This document shows positions 16,111-23,818 of a stretch of DNA of 64,000 nucleotides, piece by piece. The translations under genes were made by a program, and so were the position numbers. The notes beneath the pieces were generated by a model. It was not told where the DNA came from. It ran no database searches and saw only the letters and a program-made list of their open reading frames with translations. The DNA is taken from assembly GCF_037971845.1 (NCBI RefSeq), contig NZ_CP150227.1:6634001-6698000 (forward strand), written 5' to 3'. This stretch comes from Paenibacillus sp. FSL R5-0766 (lineage in GTDB: Bacteria > Bacillota > Bacilli > Paenibacillales > Paenibacillaceae). Numbering within the stretch: position 1 is the first letter of the stretch; each line of letters begins with the position of its first letter.

Positions 16111-17291
16111 TACACCCGAAATACAAGGAGTTACTGGAGAAACAGGAGCAGCTGCTTACTCGCCCTAATGAGATCAATTCTTCCTTCTACAACGGCGTAT
16201 ATGACCGGTACCAATATCCGGTAATCACTCGCCATCACGTACCACTGCATTGGAGATTCGATCTGGATGAGACGACGAACCCGCATTTCATGGAGCGCCT
16301 GGGCATTAACGCTACACTGAACCCAGGAGCCATCTATTTCAATGGCAAATACGTCATGGTTATTCGTACCGAAGGATTGGATCGCAAATCAATCTTTGCG
16401 CTCGCCGAGAGCGATAATGGTATCGACGGATTCCGTTTCACGGGTAAACCATTGGTCTGGGAAGATATCGATGCGGATGAAACCAATCAGTATGATATGC
16501 GCCTCGTTCAACATGAAGATCGCTGGATCTATGGCATCTATTGCTCGGAACGCAAAGACCCTGATGCTCCTGCATTTGATACATCCAGCGCAGTTGCACA
16601 GGCAGGACTGGTTCGTACACGGGATCTTATAAGCTGGGAACGGTTGCCCAACATCACAACGAATTCCCCTCAACAGCGCAATGTCGTTTTGCACCCGGAA
16701 TTCGTGGATGGAAAGTATGCCTTCTACACCCGTCCACAGGACGGTTTCATCTCAACAGGCAGTGGCGGCGGAATCGCCTTTGGTCTGTGTGAGGATATCT
16801 TGAACCCTGTCATTCATGAAGAGACCATTATCGACGAACGGCAATATCATACGGTATATGAGGTCAAAAACGGTCAAGGCCCCGCTCCGCTCAAGACGGA
16901 TCGTGGCTGGATTCACATTGCTCATGGAGTTCGGAACACCGCAGCAGGCCTGCGTTACGTGTTATACACCTTCGCTACGGATCTGAATGATCCGGCGCGT
17001 ATTATTGCCAAGCCGGGCGGCCACTTCATTGCTCCTTATGACGATGAGCGGGTAGGCGATGTGTCCAATGTTATTTTCTGCAACGGTGCTGTGGTCAATG
17101 AGAAGGAAGAAGTCTTTATCTATTACGCTTCCAGCGATACCCGCTGTCATGTGGCAACAACGACTCTGGAGAAACTGGTCGATTATACGTTCAATACACC
17201 GGCTGATCCGTATCGTTCCCTGGACTGTGCCAGCCAGCGGGGTCAGCTGATTGAACAGAATGAGAAGCTTTTACAGAAACAATTAACGTAA
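16107..17291 (+). CDS. GH130 4-O-beta-D-mannosyl-D-glucose phosphorylase
   Basis: 394 residues and near the family's usual length. It matches remembered subfamily 1 GH130 enzymes (Bacteroides and Ruminococcus mannosylglucose phosphorylases) over long stretches: HWR-x-DL near residue 48, MERLGINA, the proton-donor Asp130 in YDMRL, [47 protein letters not shown] and VGDVSNV. It splits mannosylglucose with phosphate into mannose 1-phosphate and glucose. Its start overlaps the epimerase stop, so the two enzymes are made together and run consecutive steps of the mannobiose pathway. It is cytoplasmic, with no signal peptide. This is the clearest functional assignment of the locus. Confidence 0.92.
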   Translation: MIHPKYKELLEKQEQLLTRPNEINSSFYNGVYDRYQYPVITRHHVPLHWRFDLDETTNPHFMERLGINATLNPGAIYFNGKYVMVIRTEGLDRKSIFALAESDNGIDGFRFTGKPLVWEDIDADETNQYDMRLVQHEDRWIYGIYCSERKDPDAPAFDTSSAVAQAGLVRTRDLISWERLPNITTNSPQQRNVVLHPEFVDGKYAFYTRPQDGFISTGSGGGIAFGLCEDILNPVIHEETIIDERQYHTVYEVKNGQGPAPLKTDRGWIHIAHGVRNTAAGLRYVLYTFATDLNDPARIIAKPGGHFIAPYDDERVGDVSNVIFCNGAVVNEKEEVFIYYASSDTRCHVATTTLEKLVDYTFNTPADPYRSLDCASQRGQLIEQNEKLLQKQLT

Positions 17292-17476
17292 CATCGGTAG
17301 AGCGTCCTCTCAGAGAAACCTGCAATGTGCTGAAAATTAGCGAAACAACAGCCAGAATGGCTTTATTCCAAGTGGGTAACGATGTATACTGATATGGATT
17401 GTTATTATGTTGGAGGAAAGCGCTCATCATAATGACAGCACATTGTGCCTATACCGGCTTGAAGGAGGCGACCATA

Positions 17477-18508
17477 CTGAAGAACAATATCACCATGCGG
17501 GATATCGCCGACAGGCTCGGGGTCAGCAGTGTGACCGTCTCGAAAGCATTGAATGATAAAGATGGCGTGAGTGGCGAATTAAAGGAAAAAATTAAAGTGC
17601 TTGCTGTTGAAATGGGCTATCGGTATAATGCTGCTGCCCGTTCCATGAAGGAAGGCTTAACCCATAATATTGGCGTAATTATCCCGGAGCGTTTTACCGG
17701 GCCTACGCAGTCGTTCTATGTACGTGTGTTCCAACGCATCACCAAACATCTGGAGGAACAGGGCTACTACGGTATTCTGCACATTCTGAATGTGGAGGAT
17801 GAGGAAGAATTAACGCTACCCAAGCTATACAGCGATAACAAAGTCGATGGTTTCATTGTGCTCGGACAGATCAGCAAAGAGTATATTGAACTGGTGCGAT
17901 CGATGGAGGTTCCCAAAATGTTTCTCGACTTCTACGATGAACATTCGGACATCGATTCCGTCGTTACCGATAACTTTTACGCTGCCTATGAGCTGACGAA
18001 CTATTTGGTTCAGCAAGGCCACCGGAACATTGCTTATGTAGGGAACCTGTATTCCACGAGCAGCATCCAGGACCGATTCCTCGGGTACTACAAATCCTTG
18101 CTGGAACATCGGTTGCCAATGAATCCGGATCTGGTTCTGAATGATCGGGATGAACGGGGTACGTTTATTGAGATTGATCTGCCGGAACAGCTGCCAACCG
18201 CTTTTGTATGCAACTGTGATCAGGTCGCTCATCTGCTCGTTCAGAAGCTGACTTCCATGGATATTCAGGTGCCTGGCCAATGCTCTGTTGTTGGTTTTGA
18301 TAATGATATCTATGCGATGCTCTCCGATCCCAAGCTCACAACTGTTGAAGTGGATGTGGAACAGATGGCACGCACGGCAGTTCAGTCCATGCTCAAAAAG
18401 GTCGACAACCCAAACCGCAGTTTCGGCCGTGTACACGTGAAAGGCAACATCATCTATCGTGACTCGGTGAGTGCTGTGCCTGCCTCATCAGATACCATGA
18501 ATATGTGA
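17477..18508 (+). CDS. LacI-family repressor of the manno-oligosaccharide locus
   Basis: About 343 residues: an N-terminal helix-turn-helix (ITMRDIADRLGVSSVTVSKALNDKDGVS), then a periplasmic-binding-protein-like sensor domain (IGVIIPE, DGFIVLGQ, GHRNIAYVG, VVGFDND). The start is uncertain. AAGGAGG at 17462-17468 lies 8 bases before CTG at 17477-17479, which would give MKNNITMRDIA, the normal N-terminus for the family. Alternatives are ATG at 17495, which cuts into the helix-turn-helix, ATG at 17432, which is badly spaced from GGAGG, and TTG at 17399. It is third in the plus-strand group, 185 bases after the phosphorylase. A TATACT hexamer at 17385 suggests its own promoter. It presumably binds the operators at 14726-14876. 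Confidence 0.85.
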   Translation: MKNNITMRDIADRLGVSSVTVSKALNDKDGVSGELKEKIKVLAVEMGYRYNAAARSMKEGLTHNIGVIIPERFTGPTQSFYVRVFQRITKHLEEQGYYGILHILNVEDEEELTLPKLYSDNKVDGFIVLGQISKEYIELVRSMEVPKMFLDFYDEHSDIDSVVTDNFYAAYELTNYLVQQGHRNIAYVGNLYSTSSIQDRFLGYYKSLLEHRLPMNPDLVLNDRDERGTFIEIDLPEQLPTAFVCNCDQVAHLLVQKLTSMDIQVPGQCSVVGFDNDIYAMLSDPKLTTVEVDVEQMARTAVQSMLKKVDNPNRSFGRVHVKGNIIYRDSVSAVPASSDTMNM

Positions 18509-18537
18509 ATTAAAAAATGAAATATAGGAACACAGAT

Positions 18538-18568
18538 GACTGGCCTTTATCTTACGGGCCAGTCTTTT
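18538..18568 (+). terminator. Intrinsic terminator after the LacI gene
   Basis: GACTGGCC and GGGCCAGTC form an 8-bp stem followed by TTTTCT. It lies 30 bases past the LacI stop and just before the convergent membrane-protein gene. Confidence 0.85.
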
Positions 18569-18583
18569 CTGATACATCGGAGC

Positions 18584-19261
18584 TTAACGACGACGATGAT
18601 CTGTTGAATTTTTCAAAAATGTAGTCGTTCTCCAAATCGAGAGGATGAGGATCAACTCATACACATTGGTTAAAGTACCGGTTTCCACTGGCAGGGAGAT
18701 TAACTGCCCTGCAAACAATAATGCAGTCCCAACAAACAGCCATACCCATTTATGTTTGAAAAGAACGACCAGGCTAACAAATAACAGAACAATCCCCACG
18801 ATGATCACCATCATCGGCGGACCTCCATGACCTTCTGCCATATATCTCAGTACTCCATACTCTTCTATAACCTTGAGATTTTTAACCTCGGATAAAGTAA
18901 AACCTACAATCTGGTAGATAACCAAACCTAAAGTTATCAGCCATGCCACCACACTCGTTATACTTCTATTGGCAAACCTGGCACCTGAGCTGCGCAAGAT
19001 ATGGTAGCCAACAAGAATAAGGGTAGGGGTAGCAAAGGCATGTAGCCAAAATCGAAGGCTACTGAGGACCATTAACACTTCCCCATCCCCTATCAAATTA
19101 CCTACAGCAATAATTCCATTGTCATATGCCAAGCTGAACGCTACGAATAGCTGAAAACTGGAATACGCGAGCCATTGCTTCCTCTGGGTTAAATCGACGC
19201 CCATCCGAACAACAAGTATCAAATAAACAAGCGTAAGTGCGGAATATATCCATACATCCAA
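18584..19261 (-). CDS. Unknown multi-pass membrane protein
   Basis: 225 residues with about seven hydrophobic membrane-spanning stretches and a basic C-terminus (DHRRR). Short loops contain LTQRKQW, LRSSGARFANRS and an AEGHGGPPMM loop. The start is TTG at 19259-19261, behind AAGGATGG. I do not recognise the family, and no catalytic motif stands out. It is a single-gene unit with its own well-formed promoter, whose spacer carries a 10-bp palindrome, so expression is likely switched by a repressor. It is convergent with the LacI gene and not obviously tied to mannan use. Confidence 0.75.
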   Translation of the reverse strand: MDVWIYSALTLVYLILVVRMGVDLTQRKQWLAYSSFQLFVAFSLAYDNGIIAVGNLIGDGEVLMVLSSLRFWLHAFATPTLILVGYHILRSSGARFANRSITSVVAWLITLGLVIYQIVGFTLSEVKNLKVIEEYGVLRYMAEGHGGPPMMVIIVGIVLLFVSLVVLFKHKWVWLFVGTALLFAGQLISLPVETGTLTNVYELILILSIWRTTTFLKNSTDHRRR

Positions 19262-19295
19262 GCTGCTTCACCATCCTTATTGTCAATTCTAATAA

Positions 19296-19324
19296 ATTAT
19301 ATTTACCGGTAAGTAAAATTACAA
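19296..19324 (-). promoter_or_regulatory. Promoter with TTACCGGTAA operator for the membrane-protein gene
   Basis: On the minus strand, -35 TTGTAA (19319-19324), a 17-base spacer and a perfect -10 TATAAT (19296-19301). The spacer holds the palindrome TTACCGGTAA (19303-19312), which resembles TetR-family operators. The rest of 19325-19502 shows nothing recognisable. Confidence 0.6.
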
Positions 19325-19502
19325 GGCGTACTTGTATAAATGGTTAATTTGTCATAAATTACTCACAAAGGTAATGAAGATAAATAAAGATTTACAACGA
19401 TCACCGGGGAGACCAACACATGCTGTAGCTGGAGATGATCCACCCTAACAAGGAGTCACTTTTCAAGCGGCCCGCCAAACTGTATATGGAGCTAAATTAT
19501 AT

Positions 19503-19546
19503 AAAAAGAGCACCCCCGGCTATCGTAGCTGCAGGAGCACTCTTTT
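19503..19546 (-). terminator. Intrinsic terminator after the pectate lyase gene
   Basis: The arms AAGAGCACC and GAGCACTCTT pair around a GC-rich loop. On the minus strand the hairpin is followed by TTTTTAT. It lies 40 bases past the pectate lyase stop. Confidence 0.75.
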
Positions 19547-19586
19547 CCTTATTTGAAGAACGTAAAAGCAACAGGTTACTCTGATA

Positions 19587-21014
19587 TCAATAACTTGTCT
19601 TCAACCAATTGTCCTTGGACCAGGTCAATTTACCCGAACCCGCGCCATTGGAAGCCGTGAGGCGTGCATTCAACGTAGATGGATCATCCGTGGTATAGCT
19701 GTAAGGAAGTGTCGAGAAGCCGTTCCAGGAGAACGATTTCACCACGGCCGGGATTGGTGCCAGTGGACTGCCAGACGTATCACTGCTGCCACGGAATGAG
19801 CTTCCATCCAAAGAATACATAGTATCGGTCACTCTGATTTTGCCGGTATAGGTTGGATCTGCCGGATCGGTCTGATTGTTGCGAACAGGATACAGCACGT
19901 CCTTGATGACTGATTTCTCAACTAATACGGCTCCGCTCTCTGTCGAGATTGCCCCATTGCCAATGATATCGAACTTATAACCTTTGGACGCAATCGCTGT
20001 TGCCATCCCCGTTGTAATTTTGGCTTTAGCGGCACGTGCCCCTGTCGAATCCATCACGATGTTGTATGCATGTGCGTTGCCTCCACGCAGGCGTGGCATC
20101 CGATCCTGAATATCTTTGTACACGTTATGGTGCAGGGTCATGGACAGGTTGGCGTTAGCTGATTCCAGGCTGGTCGAACCGACCAGATGTCCTTTCTTTT
20201 GCGGTCCAGAGATGGCGATAATATCGGCTTTGCTGAGACCTACAGCACTGCTGCGAAGGTAGTTGTACATGGGATAGGAAGCCTTGTTTGCTTCCAATTC
20301 GTTAATCTGCTGGGTAACCCAGCTGTTCGAGCTGCCGTCATCCCCTTTGAAGAGGGACCAGGAGATGGTCACGCCGCTGGTTCCTTTTTTCGAATCGACG
20401 AGTCCGTCATAGGCTTTATTAAATGTGCAGTGATCAATCCATACGTTGCTGTTCTCCTCCAGGGTGATGTAATCCCAATCGTTCTTGTCGTAATCACCTT
20501 TGGTGGATTCATCCCATTCCCATAACTCATCAAATTCCAGGTTGCGGATGATGACGTTGGAGCTTCGTTTCACGCTGATCGCAGCGTGTTTGATTTTGGA
20601 GCCGTTGGCGGAGAAAATCGTGAGTCCATTGAAACCGTCAATCGTGAGCTTGCTGACACCGGTCTGTTTTAATACGGGATGCGTCTGCGCATCATTATGC
20701 TTGGCAAAAGGAGAAGTCTGCGCTGCGCTCGGAATTTCATTCCATCCCAGATTCAGATCGTTCATGATCTCGACAACTTTGACACCGGAGTTCTTTTTCA
20801 ACGCCAATGCCAGATCGGTCGCATTATACACTTTCTTATACGTAGCTGTGTTGGATTCGCTAATGATCCCGCCACCCGCATTCCCTTGGGAGAAGCCTGT
20901 AAGATTGTAGTCTGCGTTACCCGCTGCCTGCACACTTGCTGGTCCGGACAATAAAGTTAACACCAACGTTAGAGCCAAGGCTGTGCTGCATAAACTTCGA
21001 AATTTGATTTTCAT
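19587..21014 (-). CDS. Secreted pectate lyase, PL1 family
   Basis: 475 residues from the ATG at 21014, which is 9-10 bases from GGGAGG; upstream in-frame ATGs are too close to the site or have none. The signal peptide has a Lys-Arg start, a long Leu/Ala core and probable cleavage after SVQAA. The right-handed beta-helix enzyme carries the PL1 marks VIIRNLEF, the calcium-site region around DYITLEENSNVWIDHCTF (vWiDH motif) and LHHNVYKDIQDRMPRLRGGNAHAYN with the catalytic Arg region. It cleaves polygalacturonate by beta-elimination outside the cell. A perfect cre site lies 88 bases upstream, so glucose repression through CcpA is expected. No other pectin genes are adjacent. Confidence 0.9.
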   Translation of the reverse strand: MKIKFRSLCSTALALTLVLTLLSGPASVQAAGNADYNLTGFSQGNAGGGIISESNTATYKKVYNATDLALALKKNSGVKVVEIMNDLNLGWNEIPSAAQTSPFAKHNDAQTHPVLKQTGVSKLTIDGFNGLTIFSANGSKIKHAAISVKRSSNVIIRNLEFDELWEWDESTKGDYDKNDWDYITLEENSNVWIDHCTFNKAYDGLVDSKKGTSGVTISWSLFKGDDGSSNSWVTQQINELEANKASYPMYNYLRSSAVGLSKADIIAISGPQKKGHLVGSTSLESANANLSMTLHHNVYKDIQDRMPRLRGGNAHAYNIVMDSTGARAAKAKITTGMATAIASKGYKFDIIGNGAISTESGAVLVEKSVIKDVLYPVRNNQTDPADPTYTGKIRVTDTMYSLDGSSFRGSSDTSGSPLAPIPAVVKSFSWNGFSTLPYSYTTDDPSTLNARLTASNGAGSGKLTWSKDNWLKTSY

Positions 21015-21101
21015 CGATTCCATTCCTCCCAATATATGATGATAACATTCGTCCATCGCTGCCATGCCGTGTTACGAAGGACATGTTCTCAATGTAAGTG
21101 T

Positions 21102-21115
21102 TGAAAGCGATTACA
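21102..21115. promoter_or_regulatory. cre site (CcpA operator) upstream of pectate lyase
   Basis: TGAAAGCGATTACA matches the consensus TGWAANCGNTNWCA at every defined position. It lies 88 bases upstream of the pectate lyase start, where binding of CcpA would repress or roadblock transcription. Confidence 0.75.
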
Positions 21116-21264
21116 ACAATAATCCCTATCTCACATATAGGTGGGAATGCTGATGTAGCTAGAGATTGTACTGGAAGCAACCTTGAATCGTACGGAGTTA
21201 ACTTGGGGAGTAAGGTTTCAGGGATATATCGTGGCAACAAGACAATTCCAGATGGGATGAAATT

Positions 21265-21300
21265 AAAAAAGCAGGACTGCATCTGCCGCAGACCTGCTCG
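21265..21300 (-). terminator. Intrinsic terminator after the UPF0316 gene
   Basis: On the minus strand, GAGCAGG and CCTGCTT arms around a CTGC-rich loop are followed by TTTTTTAA. It begins four bases past the stop codon. Confidence 0.85.
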
Positions 21301-21303
21301 ATT

Positions 21304-21819
21304 TTACTTTTTGATGGAACGTGTCCAGAAGCCGCCATGGAACTGTTTGGGCTCCACGGTAATAACAAATGCTTTAGGGTCCAGATCGAGAATCGTCTGG
21401 TAGAGCAGTTTCTGGTTTTTACGTTTTGCCAGAATCTCCATCACAAGCCGATCTCCATCACGTCCACTGCCCACCCATGCAGTAACACCATATCCTTTAT
21501 CTCGCAGGGCATTCGCGACGTTGTTGCCCATCTGGTTACAGATGACTTTAACGGTAATGTAACCGAGGGCAATCTTCTCTTCAATCCAGGCCCCGAGTAA
21601 TACACCGAGTCCATAACCCACCGCGTACACGATCAGGGCCGAAGGCTGAGTCAGGTATTGGAGCACCAGATTCAGACCGAGTACATAGATCACAATCTCA
21701 CCCATGCTGATCAGTGCGGCGATGTATTTCTGGCCTTTGAGTGTCAGAATCATCCGGAGTGTATAAGCGGATACGTACACAATCTGGATCAAAAAGATAA
21801 ATACCAATATTTTAAACAA
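21304..21819 (-). CDS. UPF0316 / DUF2179 membrane protein
   Basis: 171 residues: three hydrophobic segments in the first 90 residues (around 3-22, 35-55 and 62-82), then a soluble C-terminal domain. The GYGVTAW-x-G-x-GRDGDRLVMEILAKRKN block and the TVEPKQFHGGFW end are the usual marks of the family (B. subtilis YebE-like, DUF5698 plus DUF2179). The DUF2179 fold is related to nucleotide-sensing domains, but the function of this family is not established. Monocistronic with its own terminator. The 345 bases between it and the divergent dehydrogenase hold a leader hairpin (22021-22067) and presumably both promoters. Confidence 0.85.
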   Translation of the reverse strand: MFKILVFIFLIQIVYVSAYTLRMILTLKGQKYIAALISMGEIVIYVLGLNLVLQYLTQPSALIVYAVGYGLGVLLGAWIEEKIALGYITVKVICNQMGNNVANALRDKGYGVTAWVGSGRDGDRLVMEILAKRKNQKLLYQTILDLDPKAFVITVEPKQFHGGFWTRSIKK

Positions 21820-22020
21820 TCACAATCCCTCTTTCCTGGCCCTCCCAACGGAATTGGCCCTTTGCTGCATATACTCGACGATTTCGTTTCATCTATGCTT
21901 CCTGTATGTTCGCTCTATCTCCATCATTGGACGTTATGCCCTCATTCTAAACGGTTGAATGTAAATCCGTAGGCATTTTCTGCTCTCTGGCATGTCGGAA
22001 CTGCAATTATAGAACCGTTT

Positions 22021-22067
22021 GTACCGATTATCAACCCGGCGGAGGTCCCAGGGTCGAAAATCGGTAC
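22021..22067 (+). other. Leader hairpin upstream of the dehydrogenase gene
   Basis: GTACCGATT (22021-22029) pairs with AATCGGTAC (22059-22067), and inside it ACCC can pair with GGGT. It lies about 100 bases before the start codon. It has no T-run and matches no riboswitch family I know. Possibly a structured 5' leader or a large operator. Confidence 0.35.
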
Positions 22068-22165
22068 CTGTGAATATGCTGTATCATCATAAAGCCAAGC
22101 ACGCTGGCACAGGATATCAGGTCAAAACGAGGATGGATGGGTCAAAACAAAAAGGGGGTACCGTC

Positions 22166-23380
22166 ATGCAGCTATGGCAGGAGATGGAGCGGGAAGGCAT
22201 GGAGGAACTCATTTTTTGCCATGATGCAGTTAGTGGATTGAGGGCGGTCATTGCCATTCATAACACGGTCCTTGGGCCTGCGCTCGGAGGATGCCGCTAC
22301 TGGACGTATGCATCCGAGGAAGAAGCTGTTCGGGATGCTGTGAAGCTTGCTAAAGGCATGACGTACAAAAATGCAATCTCCGGACTGCCGTATGGTGGCG
22401 GGAAAGTGGTCATATGGGATGTACCTTTTGCCAAGAATGCGAAACCGGATGAGGATGGTTGCGGGTCTCAAAGTGGTAAGCAGGTCGTTGGAAATCTAGG
22501 GGTAGAGCAGCAAAAGGGCGCTGCCGCTGAACGGAAAGTCGCCGCTGATGAGATGACACATTCACAAGATAAAAGTCTGGATACGGATGTATCCAAGCGG
22601 GCGCAGCGCTTTCGTGCATTGGGTCGTTGTCTGGAGCGGCTGAACGGGCGATACGTGACCGGTCTTGATCTGGGTACCACGGCGACAGACATGGACCAGA
22701 TCCGACTGGAGACCGCACATGTGACGGACACCACGGGTTCGCTTGGGGCGCAGGATGACTTCACTGCCGAGATGACCGCCTATGGCGTACACATCGGCAT
22801 TGTGACCTCGCTGCGCCAGCAAGGCATTGCATCTTTGCAGGGCATTCCCGTTGCCGTCCAGGGACTGGGCAAGGTCGGGTATGCCCTGTGCCGTTACCTG
22901 CATGCAGCCGGGGCACGGCTCAATGTGGCAGACGTTGTACCGGAGCGTGTACAACGTGCCCTTGGGCAGTTCAGCGGCGCCATCTCGGCCGATCCGGCCC
23001 ATGTCCACGCCGCTGACTGCAAGGTCTTCGCCCCCTGTGCCCTAGGGGGCGTACTGACCCCGGCAACGGTGGAGAAGCTGCGCTGCTCCATCGTTGCCGG
23101 GGCGGCCAACAACCAGCTGAGTGAACGACAGCTGGTTGCAGGCCGCATGCAGGCGCGCGGCATCCTGTATGCGCCTGATTATGTGCTCAACGCAGGCGGA
23201 ATCATCTCCACCGCCTACGAGCTGGAAGGCGCCGGGCCTGACCTGATCCGCCAAAAGGTGGCGGGGATTGCAGGCACGCTGAGCAAGGTATACGCAGAAG
23301 CTGCGCAATCTGCAATCTCCACAGCCGATGCAGCCGATCGGCTAGCGGAATCCATCCTCCGAGCAGGCCATACGAGATAG
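22166..23380 (+). CDS. Leucine dehydrogenase-like Glu/Leu/Phe/Val dehydrogenase with insertion
   Basis: 404 residues from the ATG at 22166, behind AGGGGG. The N-terminal dimerisation/catalytic domain has ALGGCR and GLPYGGGKVVI with the conserved Lys. The NAD domain has AVQGLGKVG, AGAANNQL and YAPDYVLNAGG. These match Bacillus leucine dehydrogenase, which is about 365 residues. The extra length is a polar stretch of roughly 45-50 residues between VVIWDVP and RFRALGR, in place of the short loop normally there. Next to it, the usual TAEDVGTT reads TGLDLGTT. It probably performs NAD-dependent oxidative deamination of branched-chain amino acids, but the insertion and the altered active-site stretch leave activity open. 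The second half is notably GC-rich. Confidence 0.8.
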   Translation: MQLWQEMEREGMEELIFCHDAVSGLRAVIAIHNTVLGPALGGCRYWTYASEEEAVRDAVKLAKGMTYKNAISGLPYGGGKVVIWDVPFAKNAKPDEDGCGSQSGKQVVGNLGVEQQKGAAAERKVAADEMTHSQDKSLDTDVSKRAQRFRALGRCLERLNGRYVTGLDLGTTATDMDQIRLETAHVTDTTGSLGAQDDFTAEMTAYGVHIGIVTSLRQQGIASLQGIPVAVQGLGKVGYALCRYLHAAGARLNVADVVPERVQRALGQFSGAISADPAHVHAADCKVFAPCALGGVLTPATVEKLRCSIVAGAANNQLSERQLVAGRMQARGILYAPDYVLNAGGIISTAYELEGAGPDLIRQKVAGIAGTLSKVYAEAAQSAISTADAADRLAESILRAGHTR

Positions 23381-23464
23381 GGTGCCCCCTCCTGGGGAGC
23401 CTACACTGCTTCACTCCATTTAGCTATGATGAAGTTTCTTTGGGGTAGCATCACCTAACAAAAA

Positions 23465-23498
23465 GAGCTAACCCTGACATCAGCGTCTAGGTTAGCTC
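23465..23498. terminator. Bidirectional terminator between dehydrogenase and ABC permease
   Basis: GAGCTAACC and GGTTAGCTC form a 9-bp stem with a run of five A on the left and CTTTAA on the right. The rest of the 438-base gap (23381-23818) holds only a TTC-rich stretch with a 10-bp tandem unit (CTTAGTTCTT, 23511-23530) and no gene. Confidence 0.75.
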
Positions 23499-23818
23499 CT
23501 TTAAGCTCTTCTTAGTTCTTCTTAGTTCTTCTTAGCACTCATAACTCTTCTAAGCTCTTATCACTTCGTCCTTCTCATCTCTAATCCCTTATCGCTTTGG
23601 TTCTTAGCTCTTCGTTCTTCGATGTTTAATTCATGCTTCTATGGTGTACTGTACTCTAATCTATTACTTCTCTAGAACGTTGACCCTTTGGCTCATTTTT
23701 TCCAATCGCTCTCTGTACGGATTACATGGAGTTTTCTTGTAAACCGTCCCTCTCAACGTAATCCACCCTCTTTTTATTTCCTTCTTTTACTCTTTTATTC
23801 TTCAGCTCTGCTGCAACT

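Noticed and set aside
17413..17426. cre-like GGAAAGCGCTCATC before the LacI gene
   Set aside because: Only the left half matches the CcpA consensus; it overlaps a GGAGG ribosome-like stretch, so the match is probably accidental.
22019..22165. N-terminal extension of the leucine dehydrogenase-like protein by 49 codons
   Set aside because: The extension runs through a leader hairpin, has no homology to the family N-terminus, and the ATG at 22166 has a strong AGGGGG site and starts at the usual family position.
23506..23540. Tandem 10-bp units (CTTAGTTCTT) as a possible CRISPR or minisatellite
   Set aside because: Only two exact units plus degenerate flanks in a TTC-rich stretch; no spacers and no cas genes.
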